NCBI GenBank assembly: GCA_016219965.1
Contig: JACRJM010000007.1
Location: 372,001-436,000, forward strand
Length of the DNA: 64,000 nucleotides
Origin: Candidatus Schekmanbacteria bacterium
Lineage (GTDB): Bacteria; Schekmanbacteria; GWA2-38-11; J061
Reading direction: 5' to 3'
Each line of letters begins with the position of its first letter. The first letter of the stretch is position 1. The position numbers were made by a program, and so were the translations under genes. Under the pieces are notes generated by a model. It was not told the origin of the DNA, did not search any database, and was given only the letters and a program-made list of their open reading frames with translations. Positions 56,153-64,000 of the stretch are shown here, one piece after another.

Positions 56153-57023
56153 TTTTCTTCCTCAGCAACGGGAATCCTTTTGTTTCTCTTCCTTTAACAT
56201 ACCCTTCAGCGCACTTCCTTGCTATTCCCCGAACTCTTGCAATGTAACCTACCCGCTCGGAAACGCTTATGGCTCCGCGCGCATCAAGTAGGTTAAAGAC
56301 GTGTGAAGTTTTTAGACAATAATCATAGGCAGGAAGAACCAACCCCTTTTCAGTGAGACGAAGTGCTTCTTTTTCGTACATGTCAAAGAGAGAAAAAAGC
56401 ATGTTGACATCAGCTTCTTCAAAATTATAGGTGGAAAATTCCACTTCCGAGGCAGAATGGATATCTCCATACTTAATGCCATGTGCCCATTCTATGTCGT
56501 AAACGCTTTCAACTCCTTGTAAATATGTAGCAATTCTTTCTACGCCATAGGTTATCTCGACAGAGACCGGATTAAGATCTATCCCACCAACCTGCTGAAA
56601 ATATGTAAATTGAGTTATTTCCATCCCATCAAGCCAGACTTCCCATCCTAATCCCCATGCTCCAAGTGTAGGAGACTCCCAATCATCCTCAATAAAGCGT
56701 ATATCGTGGGATGAGATATCAATTCCAAAGGATTTTAAGCTCTCAAGATATATGTTCTGGATATCAGAAGGGGATGGCTTCATAATAACCTGAAATTGAT
56801 AATAGTGCTGAAGGCGGTTGGGATTCTCGCCGTAGCGTCCATCAGTTGGTCTCCGGGATGGCTCAACATAGGCAACATTCCATGGCTCCGGACCCAGGAC
56901 TCGCAAAAATGTGGCTGGGTTGAATGTACCGGCGCCCACTTCAATGTCATAGGGCTGCTGGATAATACATCCTTGTTTTGCCCAGAAATGCTGAAGGTTA
57001 AGTATTAATTCCTGAAAAGTCAT
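56145..57023 (-). CDS. glyQ: Glycyl-tRNA synthetase alpha subunit
   Basis: A 292-residue catalytic subunit with [51 protein letters not shown] and a [18 protein letters not shown] segment. It lies upstream of glyS in the normal order. Confidence 0.96.
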   Translation of the reverse strand: MTFQELILNLQHFWAKQGCIIQQPYDIEVGAGTFNPATFLRVLGPEPWNVAYVEPSRRPTDGRYGENPNRLQHYYQFQVIMKPSPSDIQNIYLESLKSFGIDISSHDIRFIEDDWESPTLGAWGLGWEVWLDGMEITQFTYFQQVGGIDLNPVSVEITYGVERIATYLQGVESVYDIEWAHGIKYGDIHSASEVEFSTYNFEEADVNMLFSLFDMYEKEALRLTEKGLVLPAYDYCLKTSHVFNLLDARGAISVSERVGYIARVRGIARKCAEGYVKGRETKGFPLLRKKIG

Positions 57024-57027
57024 TTTA

Positions 57028-57744
57028 TCAAACTGTCCCTGCTTTTACATCTATCTGCGTAAGCTTCCCATGCTCAAGCCGCAATACCCTGTCAGACTTA
57101 CTTGCAATATCAAAGTTATGCGTTGCAATTACAAAGCTTTCGTTCTTGCTTTTATTAAGATTCCGCAAAAGTTCAAATACCTCATCCCCGGTCTCTCTGT
57201 CAAGGTTTCCGGTAGGCTCATCGGCAAGGACTATCTTCGGACTCATTGCCAGGGCCCTTGCTAATGCAACCCTTTGCTGCTCACCTCCGGAAAGCTCTGA
57301 AGGACGATGCTCAACCCTTTCGCCAAGCCCCACTTCTGAAAGGAGGTTAACCGCCAACTCCCTTGCCTCCTTCATGCTTTTCCCGTTGATCAATTGCGGT
57401 ATCATTACATTCTCAAGGCTTGAAAATTCCATAAGAAGGTGGTGGAACTGGAACACAAATCCAATGTTTACGTTCCTGAATCTTGCCCTCTCCTCTTCCT
57501 TGAACTTCCAGATGTCTTCAGAGCCGTAAAAAATCTCCCCGCCATCAGGAGAGTCAAGCAAACCAAGCAAATGAAGCAGTGTACTCTTACCAGTACCCGA
57601 TGCACCGACGATGCTCACAAGCTCACCCTGTTTCAGGGAAAAGCTGAGACCCTTTAAGACCTCTATCTTTGCATCTCCCATCTGGTAGGATTTGCTGAGG
57701 TCTTTAGCTTCTAAAATAATATTATTAGACAATTCGCACTTCAT
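57028..57744 (-). CDS. lolD: Lipoprotein-releasing ABC transporter ATPase, LolD type
   Basis: A 238-residue ATPase with Walker [13 protein letters not shown] signature LSGGEQQR, Walker [13 protein letters not shown] and H-loop IATHNFDI. The [16 protein letters not shown] segment is typical of LolD and MacB ATPases. It is the likely partner of the LolC/E permeases 14 kb away. It is translated 4 bp before glyQ. Confidence 0.85.
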   Translation of the reverse strand: MKCELSNNIILEAKDLSKSYQMGDAKIEVLKGLSFSLKQGELVSIVGASGTGKSTLLHLLGLLDSPDGGEIFYGSEDIWKFKEEERARFRNVNIGFVFQFHHLLMEFSSLENVMIPQLINGKSMKEARELAVNLLSEVGLGERVEHRPSELSGGEQQRVALARALAMSPKIVLADEPTGNLDRETGDEVFELLRNLNKSKNESFVIATHNFDIASKSDRVLRLEHGKLTQIDVKAGTV

Positions 57745-58186
57745 TTGTTGATTACCTTACGACACGGCAAACAGGGCATTATATAAAAAAGTTCCGGTCA
57801 TACTTTTAAGCTTCAAGCCTTACCGAAACAAATGCTTTCAACGAAAATAACAAAATAAAACAGGTATGTAAAAAGCCAAATAATTGTGCGAGTTATATAG
57901 GTCGGGGATTAAAAGTCAAGGAAAAATGGCAGCGGATAAAACCGGTACTTATGATATTTTGAAGAAAGAAAACAAGTAGAAAAAAACATAACAAGCTAAA
58001 TAAAACCGTCGAATATTTGAACACTTTAAGTCGTTTAAAATCAATATGTTCTAAAAACTCACTAAAAAGTGTGCAGTTTAGTGAACAGTTTAGTAGGAGT
58101 TTATATTAACCTATCCAAGCTATACGACACATTTAAACCTAATATTTTCAAGCAAATCAGTATGTTATTATCTTCGAGTTACCTTC
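57745..58186. other. AT-rich intergenic region without a recognised gene
   Basis: Between lolD and the sigma-54 promoter I see no supported ORF, RNA or repeat. A 17-codon frame near 57926 is too short to support. The region may contain activator sites for the sigma-54 promoter, but I cannot identify one. Confidence 0.6.
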
Positions 58187-58202
58187 TGGCACATTCTTTG
58201 CT
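58187..58202 (+). promoter_or_regulatory. Sigma-54 (RpoN) promoter
   Basis: TGGCAC (58187-58192), then five bases, then TTGCT (58198-58202). GG and GC are 10 nt apart, as required for the -24/-12 elements. The predicted transcription start is about 58213, roughly 80 nt before the first SBBP gene. It implies activation by an enhancer-binding protein. Confidence 0.75.
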
Positions 58203-58294
58203 TATTTTATATAGAATATTTTTTAAGTTTACTATTTAAGTCTTGTATATAGCCTGTAAAATTTTTTTCCACTTCAGAATAAGGGGGTATTGTG

Positions 58295-60805
58295 ATGAGG
58301 CGTAAATCAATTCTATTCATTATTGTTTTCTCAATTCTGTTAATTCCTCTTCTTGCTTTTGCAAACACATCACCTGATACATCAAAAGTTTTAGCCAAGG
58401 CCGCAAAGCTTCAGATACCTTTCATAGAGAACAAGGGACAGGTTCAGGACAAGTCTGTAAGATTTTATGCAAACACCTTCGCAGGCAATGTGTTTGTTAC
58501 GGATAAAGGAGAGATAGTTTACGGGCTGGCAAACGGAGAAAGCTTTACTCCCCTTCGCGAAACTCTCCTTGGTACAATACCGTCAACTATAAAAGGCGAG
58601 AGCAAATCAGCAACACAGGTAAATTACTTCGTTGGCAATAAAGAAAACTGGAAGTCAAACATCTCCACATGGGACAGCGTAAATCTCGGCGAAGTCTATG
58701 AAGGTGTAGAGCTAAAGCTCAAAGCATATGGGAAAAATGTTGAAAAGCTTTTCTATGTAAATGAATGCGGAGATGTTGATGATATTAAACTAACATTCGA
58801 CGGCGCAGAAGATATTTCAGTTAACAAAGATGGCGAGCTTGAAATTGAAACAGCTCTCGGCACAGTGAAATTTACAAAGCCCTTCGCCTATCAGGAAATT
58901 GATGGAAAAAAGGTTGAAGTGAAATGCGACTTCGTAACTAATTCTTTCTCCTATGGCTTCCAGGTCACCTCATACAACAAAAACTATCCTCTGGTTATTG
59001 ACCCATCTATTGTTTATTCAACATATCTTGGCGGAAGTAGTTTTGATTATGGTTACGGCATTGACGCTGACTGTTCAGGAAATGTTTATGTCATAGGTGG
59101 CACCGAATCGACTGATTTTATAATTTCTTCTCCATATCAAGGGGATAGTGGTGGTTCTGCAGACATCTTTGTTACAAAAATAAATTCATCTGGTTCTGTT
59201 ATCTACTCTACTTATATTGGTGGGAATGGGTATGACAGAGGTTACGATATTGCAGTTGACTGCTCAGGGAATGCTTACATCACTGGCTTTACAGAGTCTA
59301 GTAATTTCCCTACAGTTTCACCGATTCGTGCTACTAATGGTGGAGGTATGGATGTTTTTATTACAAAAATCAATCCCTCAGGCTCAAGCCTGATATATTC
59401 AACTTATTTAGGAGGTAATTCCAGCGACGTTGGATTTGCTATCGCTGTTAACGCTTCCGGAAATGCATACATTACCGGAAGTACTTTATCATCAAACTTT
59501 CCAAAATATCATAATGTAATCCCAAATTCAAAGTATGGAACCACAGATGCAAGTGACGCTTTTATTGTAAAAATAAATTTATCCGGTACGGGTCTATTGT
59601 ATTCCATGCTTCTTGGAGGAAATAATGATGATGAAGCAAAGGGCATCGCTGTTGACGGCAATGGAAACATCTATGTAGCTGGGAACACAAATTCGTCTGA
59701 TTTCCCTACTGTTCTTCCTATTCAAGCTACAAAAGCAGGAACTGGCACTACAAGTGATGCTTTTGTCACAAAGATAAATGCCGCTGGAACAGCAATTTTA
59801 TATTCTACCTACATTGGAGGTAGTAATATAGATTATGCTAATGGAGCTGACGTAGATAGTGCTGGTAATGTTTATATTACTGGGGCAACTAAATCCAATA
59901 ATTTCCCTACAGTCTTACCAATTAAAGGGTATGGCGGTGGGTATGATGCTTTTGTTACAAAGATTAATGAATCTGGTTCAGCTATTGTTTATTCTACTTA
60001 CCTTGGAAGTGGTTATGGAGATTTTGGTAACGGCATCGCTGTTGATAATTCTGGGAATGCTTATGTTGCTGGCAATACAGGTGGGAATTTCCCTCAAGTA
60101 TTGCCTGTTCAAACTACAAATTTAGACGGAGGTGATGCTTTTATTACAAAAATAAATGCATCCGGAGATGCTTTTGTTTTTTCCACACGTTATGGAGGAC
60201 AAGAAAGTGATGATGCAAGAGCGATTGCCATTGATAGCAGTGGAAATATTTACATCACAGGAAACACGTCTTCTACTAATTTTCAAATAGCTGCTCCAAT
60301 ACAACGCGCATATAATGGAGTATGGGACGCTTTTGTTGCAAAGATTGGAGAAGCGTCGGATAGTGATTCGGATGGGATTGCAGATTCAGCAGATAATTGT
60401 CCTACAGTTTCAAATTCCGACCAAGCTGATTATAATAATAATGGACAAGGTGATGCATGTGACCCGCCTCCAACGTTAATAACCCTTTCCTCTTTTGAAG
60501 CCAAACAATCTGGCAAAAAAGTCTTAATAACTTGGCAGACCGCCACAGAGATCGACAACCTCGGTTTCAACATCCTGCGCAGTGAGACTGCTGATGGAGA
60601 ATATGTTAAGATAAATAAAAAACTCATCAAAGCCAAAGGTAGTTCAACAAAAGGTGCGAGTTACAAGTTCAAAGATAAGAATATCGAGGCAGGAAAGACT
60701 TATTTCTACAAACTCGAAGATATTGACAGTAGCACAGGACCAAATCTGTCTGATGCGGTGAAAGTTGAAGTGACTGCGAGGAAGGGAAAAGAGAAGAAGA
60801 AATAA
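58295..60805 (+). CDS. Secreted SBBP seven-repeat beta-propeller protein, copy 1
   Basis: About 836 residues. Signal peptide (ILFIIVFSILLIPLLAFA) with cleavage near residue 23. Residues 24-245 are the DUF7948-type domain that precedes SBBP repeats (IPFIENKGQVQDKSVRFYA). Seven SBBP repeats follow (YLGGSSFDYGYGIDADCSGN and relatives), enough for one seven-bladed propeller. A calcium-binding thrombospondin-3-like segment (DSDSDGIADSADNCP) and a fibronectin-like C-terminal domain with a GKEKKK tail end the protein. ATG 58295 is preferred over GTG 58292 because of spacing to the GGGGG site. It is the first gene after the sigma-54 promoter. Role: surface or extracellular; unknown. Confidence 0.92.
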   Translation: MRRKSILFIIVFSILLIPLLAFANTSPDTSKVLAKAAKLQIPFIENKGQVQDKSVRFYANTFAGNVFVTDKGEIVYGLANGESFTPLRETLLGTIPSTIKGESKSATQVNYFVGNKENWKSNISTWDSVNLGEVYEGVELKLKAYGKNVEKLFYVNECGDVDDIKLTFDGAEDISVNKDGELEIETALGTVKFTKPFAYQEIDGKKVEVKCDFVTNSFSYGFQVTSYNKNYPLVIDPSIVYSTYLGGSSFDYGYGIDADCSGNVYVIGGTESTDFIISSPYQGDSGGSADIFVTKINSSGSVIYSTYIGGNGYDRGYDIAVDCSGNAYITGFTESSNFPTVSPIRATNGGGMDVFITKINPSGSSLIYSTYLGGNSSDVGFAIAVNASGNAYITGSTLSSNFPKYHNVIPNSKYGTTDASDAFIVKINLSGTGLLYSMLLGGNNDDEAKGIAVDGNGNIYVAGNTNSSDFPTVLPIQATKAGTGTTSDAFVTKINAAGTAILYSTYIGGSNIDYANGADVDSAGNVYITGATKSNNFPTVLPIKGYGGGYDAFVTKINESGSAIVYSTYLGSGYGDFGNGIAVDNSGNAYVAGNTGGNFPQVLPVQTTNLDGGDAFITKINASGDAFVFSTRYGGQESDDARAIAIDSSGNIYITGNTSSTNFQIAAPIQRAYNGVWDAFVAKIGEASDSDSDGIADSADNCPTVSNSDQADYNNNGQGDACDPPPTLITLSSFEAKQSGKKVLITWQTATEIDNLGFNILRSETADGEYVKINKKLIKAKGSSTKGASYKFKDKNIEAGKTYFYKLEDIDSSTGPNLSDAVKVEVTARKGKEKKK

Positions 60806-60815
60806 AAGATTCTGG

Positions 60816-60877
60816 ATCCCGCATCAAGTGCGGGATGACAAAAGTGACTGTGTTGGATGCCGGCTCAAGTCCGGCAT
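60816..60877. repeat. Paired hairpins after SBBP copy 1
   Basis: Two REP-like hairpins in series, ATCCCGCA/TGCGGGAT (60816-60836) and ATGCCGG/CCGGCAT (60857-60877), each followed by ATGACA or close. The same pair recurs after SBBP copy 2. Confidence 0.85.
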
Positions 60878-60923
60878 GACAGATTATTAAGGAATGACAA
60901 CAGGATTAATAGGAGAATATAAA

Positions 60924-61079
60924 ATGAATAAGATGAAAAAAATTTATAAAAAACCAACTATCAGAAAAGTAAAACTTGTTCCTGAAGAAGCAGTTCTCGG
61001 TGTTTGCAAGAGCGACACAGGCGCGGGACCAAATCAGTCAGTCTGCATCATCCCACAATGCTTTAATCCGGGAAGCTGA
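60924..61079 (+). CDS. 51-residue three-Cys peptide, copy 1; candidate RiPP precursor
   Basis: Starts at ATG 60924 with AGGAG 8 nt upstream. The N-terminal half is basic (KKPTIRKVKLVPEEAVLGVC, residues 9-28), like a leader, and the rest holds Cys28, Cys41 and Cys46 with a GPNQS loop and a C-terminal GS. No signal peptide. A second copy lies at 63684; over residues 11-51 the two differ at 11 codons, 10 of them synonymous, which shows selection on the protein. Modified peptide is my preferred view, but no maturase is adjacent within the window. An alternative longer start at 60894 is less likely. Confidence 0.8.
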   Translation: MNKMKKIYKKPTIRKVKLVPEEAVLGVCKSDTGAGPNQSVCIIPQCFNPGS

Positions 61080-61113
61080 TTATTTTATAAAACAAATATC
61101 TGGGGGTATTGTG

Positions 61114-63564
61114 ATGGGGCGTAAATCAATTCTATTTATTATTGTGTTCTCAATCCTGTTAATTCCTTTCATTACTTTTGCAAACACACAACCTGATACA
61201 TCAAAAGTTTTAGCTAAGGCGGCTAAGCTCCAGATACCTTTCATAGAGAACAAGGGACAGGTTCAGGACAAGTCTGTAAGATTTTATGCAAACACTTTTG
61301 CAGGCAATGTGTTCGTTACTGATAAAGGAGAGATAGTTTACGGGTTGGTAAACGGAGAAAGCTTTACTCCCCTTCGCGAAACTCTCATTGGTACAATACC
61401 GTCAACTATAAAGGGCGAGAGCAAATCAGCAACACAGGTAAATTACTTCGTTGGTAATAAAGAAAACTGGAAGTCAAACATCTCCACATGGGACAGCGTA
61501 AATCTCGGTGAAGTCTATGAAGGTGTGGAGTTAAAGCTCAAAGCATACGGACAAAATGTAGAAAAGCTTTTCTATGTAAATGAATGCGGAGATGTTGATG
61601 ATATTAAACTAACATTCGACGGTGCAGAAGATATTTTTGTCAATGAAAGCGGAGAACTTGAAGTAGAGACAGAACTCGGCACAGTGAAATTTACCAAGCC
61701 CTTCGCCTATCAGGAGCTTGATGGAAAAAAGATTGAGGTAAAATGCAACTTCATCGTCCCTTCCTCTACCCTGCGGGGAGAGGAACGAGGTGAGGGGGAA
61801 CTCTCCTACGGCTTCCAGGTCGCCTCATACGACAAGAACTATCCGCTGGTCATAGATCCATCTATTGTTTATTTTGGAACATTTGGTGGAGGTGTAACAA
61901 CCATCCCCTATGATGTAACTCTCGATAATTCAGGAAATGTGTACATCACAGGACAAACTTATGGCACTCTCGGTGATTTTCCACTAATTTCTCCATTATA
62001 TAGTTATAATAAAGGGGACAGTGATGTGTTTGTTTTAAAAATTAATGCAAGCGGCACCGCACTTGTTTATTCAACTTTTATCGGTGGAACCGGGGTTGAT
62101 GTCGGCTATGGTATCGCAGTTGATAGCTCAGAGAATATTTATATTACAGGTTCGACAACATCATCTAATTTTCCCTTAATGTCTCCAATACAAGCTTTGA
62201 AAGCTGGAACAAATGATGCATTTATTACCAAAATAAATTCATCCGGAACATCCCTTATTTATTCAACATATCTGGGAGGTAGCAATTCTGATTACTGTAC
62301 CGCAATAGCAGTTGATAACTCGGGGAATGCCTATGTTACAGGAAATACCAATTCTACAAATTTCCCCTTGTCATCTCCATTGCAGGGAAGTTTTGGGGGA
62401 GGAAGTTACGACGCATTTTTAACAAAAATTAATTCTTCAGGAAATGTTTTTGTTTATTCTACATACCTTGGTGGAAGCGACTGGGAAAGGGGGAATAGTA
62501 TTGCCGTTGATTCAGCAGGCAATGCATATGTGACTGGAAGCACACAATCAACAAATTTCCCTATATATAATGCCTTTCAATCAACTATGAAAGACAACAA
62601 TGGTTATTATTCCCAACATGCTTTTATAACAAAGATTAATTCTTCAGGCACGACATTTATTTTTTCAACATATTTTGGAGGAACTTTCGGTGCTGTTGGT
62701 AAAGGCATTGCAGTTGATTCATACGGTAATATCTATGTAGGCGGTGAAACTTTTTCCTATGATCTTCCAGTTACCAACTATCTTTCAAATCCTTTCCCTA
62801 TGAGCACTAATGCCTTTGTAAGTAAATTTGACACAACAGGCGCCACACTTCTTTATTCTACTTTTTTCGGTGGAAGTTGGGAACAGACAGTAAATGACAT
62901 TGCTATAGACGGAGGCGGCAATATTTATATTGTCGGTTCAACATACTCTTATGTCGATTTTCCAGTTTATAGAGCCTTCCAGCCGCAATTCAACAATACA
63001 AGTGGTCTTAAAGATGGTTTTGTAAGCAAAATAAATCCGGCAACCCAATCTTTTGAATATTCCTCTTATTTAGGTAGTTATAGTTATGGAGTTGATAATG
63101 TGGCATATGGGGTTGCCGCATCACTTGATGGCACTGCATATGTAGCGGGAGTATCTGGTTTGCCAAGAATTAACAGTCCTTCAGGTTTAAATGGCGGGGA
63201 CGCTTTTATTGCTAAAATTGCAGATATCCCAACAGCTATAACTCTTTCATTATTTGAAATAAATCAGCACGGCAAAAAAGTCCTTTTAACTTGGCAAACC
63301 GCCACAGAGATCGACAACCTCGGATTCAACATCCTGCGCAGTGAGACTGCTGATGGTCAATATGTTAAGATAAATAACAGACTCATCAAAGCCAAAGGGA
63401 GTTCAACAAAAGGTGTGAGTTACAAGTTCAAAGATAAGAATATTGAGGCAGGAAAGACTTACTTCTACAAACTCGAAGATATTGACAGCAACACAGGACC
63501 AAATCTGTCTGATGCGGTGAAAGTTAAAGTGACCGCAAGGAAGGGAAAAGAGAAGAAGAAATAA
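61114..63564 (+). CDS. Secreted SBBP seven-repeat beta-propeller protein, copy 2
   Basis: About 816 residues, a tandem paralogue of copy 1. The signal peptide, the first ~220 residues and the final ~95 residues are nearly identical to copy 1; the seven repeats between have diverged and the thrombospondin-3-like segment is missing. A 44-bp insertion at 61757-61800 adds about 12 residues before the first repeat. ATG 61114 is used (GTG 61111 also possible). Only 34 bp separate it from the preceding peptide gene, so the cassettes share a transcript. Confidence 0.92.
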   Translation: MGRKSILFIIVFSILLIPFITFANTQPDTSKVLAKAAKLQIPFIENKGQVQDKSVRFYANTFAGNVFVTDKGEIVYGLVNGESFTPLRETLIGTIPSTIKGESKSATQVNYFVGNKENWKSNISTWDSVNLGEVYEGVELKLKAYGQNVEKLFYVNECGDVDDIKLTFDGAEDIFVNESGELEVETELGTVKFTKPFAYQELDGKKIEVKCNFIVPSSTLRGEERGEGELSYGFQVASYDKNYPLVIDPSIVYFGTFGGGVTTIPYDVTLDNSGNVYITGQTYGTLGDFPLISPLYSYNKGDSDVFVLKINASGTALVYSTFIGGTGVDVGYGIAVDSSENIYITGSTTSSNFPLMSPIQALKAGTNDAFITKINSSGTSLIYSTYLGGSNSDYCTAIAVDNSGNAYVTGNTNSTNFPLSSPLQGSFGGGSYDAFLTKINSSGNVFVYSTYLGGSDWERGNSIAVDSAGNAYVTGSTQSTNFPIYNAFQSTMKDNNGYYSQHAFITKINSSGTTFIFSTYFGGTFGAVGKGIAVDSYGNIYVGGETFSYDLPVTNYLSNPFPMSTNAFVSKFDTTGATLLYSTFFGGSWEQTVNDIAIDGGGNIYIVGSTYSYVDFPVYRAFQPQFNNTSGLKDGFVSKINPATQSFEYSSYLGSYSYGVDNVAYGVAASLDGTAYVAGVSGLPRINSPSGLNGGDAFIAKIADIPTAITLSLFEINQHGKKVLLTWQTATEIDNLGFNILRSETADGQYVKINNRLIKAKGSSTKGVSYKFKDKNIEAGKTYFYKLEDIDSNTGPNLSDAVKVKVTARKGKEKKK
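61757..61800. repeat. Dispersed-repeat-like insertion inside SBBP copy 2
   Basis: A short segment containing CTGCGGGGAGAGG and GAGGTGAGGGGG is present in copy 2 but not in copy 1. It resembles the CTCCC/GAGAGGG family of dispersed repeats common between genes in many bacteria, and it keeps the frame. Confidence 0.6.
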
Positions 63565-63574
63565 AAGATTCTGG

Positions 63575-63636
63575 ATCCCGCATCAAGTGCGGGATGACAA
63601 AAGTGACTGTGCTGGATGCCGGCTCAAGTCCGGCAT
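63575..63636. repeat. Paired hairpins after SBBP copy 2
   Basis: Same two hairpins as at 60816-60877, at the same distance (11 bp) from the stop codon, with only a few base changes. Confidence 0.85.
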
Positions 63637-63683
63637 GACAGATTATTAAAGAATGACAACAGGATTAATAGGAGAATATAATA

Positions 63684-63839
63684 ATGAATAAGGTAAAGAA
63701 GGCTTACAGAAAACCAACCATCAGAAAAGTAAAACTTGTTCCGGAAGAGGCAGTCCTTGGCGTATGCAAGAGCGACACAGGCGCAGGCCCAAATCAGTCA
63801 ACCTGCATCATCCCGCAATGCTTTAATCCGGGAAGCTGA
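63684..63839 (+). CDS. 51-residue three-Cys peptide, copy 2; candidate RiPP precursor
   Basis: Paralogue of the peptide at 60924. Four residues differ (positions 4, 7, 9 and 40; Val40 is Thr here). Cys28, Cys41 and Cys46 and the VPEEAVLG segment are unchanged. GGAG stands upstream of ATG 63684 at normal spacing. Confidence 0.8.
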   Translation: MNKVKKAYRKPTIRKVKLVPEEAVLGVCKSDTGAGPNQSTCIIPQCFNPGS

Positions 63840-63894
63840 TAGAATTATTATGAGCCGCTGCAACTTTTTATATAAATTGAATAAGGAGCGGGTT

Positions 63895-64000
63895 ATGGTA
63901 AATCAAAAATTGATTTCTACCATGTTGTTTTTAATCACAGCATCCGCCTTTCTATTTACAACGAGTTCTGGCGCAGGCGAAATCACATTAGCTCCGATTG
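63895..64000 (+). CDS. Start of another exported protein (partial)
   Basis: ATG 63895 has AAGGAG 8 nt upstream and opens a frame to the window end. The first residues (KLISTMLFLITASAFLF) form a signal peptide ending near TSSGAG. An in-frame ATG at 63850 is an alternative. It is not a third SBBP copy. Too little remains to name it. Confidence 0.65.
   Translation, partial: MVNQKLISTMLFLITASAFLFTTSSGAGEITLAPI

Noticed and set aside
57926-57979. A 17-codon frame with AAGG upstream
   Set aside because: Too short, weak ribosome-binding site, no neighbouring signal.
60894-60923. Upstream start for the 51-residue peptide
   Set aside because: The extra residues fall in the hairpin-linked spacer and lack a ribosome-binding site; the ATG at 60924 has one.
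60976-61113. Upstream extension of SBBP copy 2
   Set aside because: It runs out of frame through the peptide gene and would bury the signal peptide.

Overview
The window comes from a diderm (Gram-negative-type) bacterium with moderate, AT-leaning composition. LolCDE-type lipoprotein-export genes, an EnvC-like/FtsEX module, CdsA/UppS and a glyS/glyQ-type glycyl-tRNA synthetase all point that way. Gene content resembles deltaproteobacterial, Nitrospirota-like or uncultured candidate-phylum genomes, but no rRNA or other decisive taxonomic marker is present, so the lineage is left open.

Layout. (1) 0-1.8 kb: tail of a NifU/IscU-like scaffold gene, a TusA-like sulfur carrier, a radical SAM/SPASM protein, and 134 bp further on a 20-codon Cys-rich mini-ORF with a very strong ribosome-binding site, a candidate RiPP pair. 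(2) 1.8-17.1 kb: holB-holA, nadE, a PilB/GspE-like ATPase with an extra C-terminal region, glycosyltransferases and a PTPS-related membrane protein, panC, pgsA and a B12-binding radical SAM protein. (3) 17.1-18 kb: a repeat-rich spacer with one small secreted protein. (4) 18-26 kb: larE, divergent polysaccharide deacetylase, C-terminal processing protease, EnvC-like protein, ftsX, ftsE and an HtrA protease. (5) 26.1-30.5 kb: a thiamin operon thiS-thiG-thiE-thiDN-thiC behind a TPP riboswitch and an intrinsic terminator; it carries two different thiamin-phosphate synthase types (ThiE and ThiN).

(6) 30.6-38 kb is an accessory region: an isochorismatase-like hydrolase of different composition, orphan antitoxin-like genes, a GNAT gene whose 3' end recurs as short direct repeats, a HEPN-like protein that may be a defence gene, unknown small operons, and a duplicated ~135-bp leader. 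A membrane metalloprotease-like gene overlaps a MetH-activation-domain gene here. (7) 38-57.8 kb: a PHP phosphatase, tRNA-Cys and tRNA-Gly, a GT39-type membrane protein, lolC/E-type permeases, lysS, prfB (with a well-preserved programmed +1 frameshift site), cdsA, uppS, ferredoxin, frr, pyrH, tsf, rpsB, a NUDIX hydrolase, ppdK, glyS, glyQ and lolD.

(8) 57.8-64 kb: the most unusual region. A near-consensus sigma-54 promoter precedes two tandem cassettes. Each has a large secreted seven-repeat SBBP (beta-propeller) protein, a pair of hairpins, and a 51-residue three-Cys peptide. The ends of the two large proteins are almost identical while their propellers have diverged, and the two small peptides differ mainly by synonymous changes, so they are real, selected genes. 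The window ends at the start of another exported protein.
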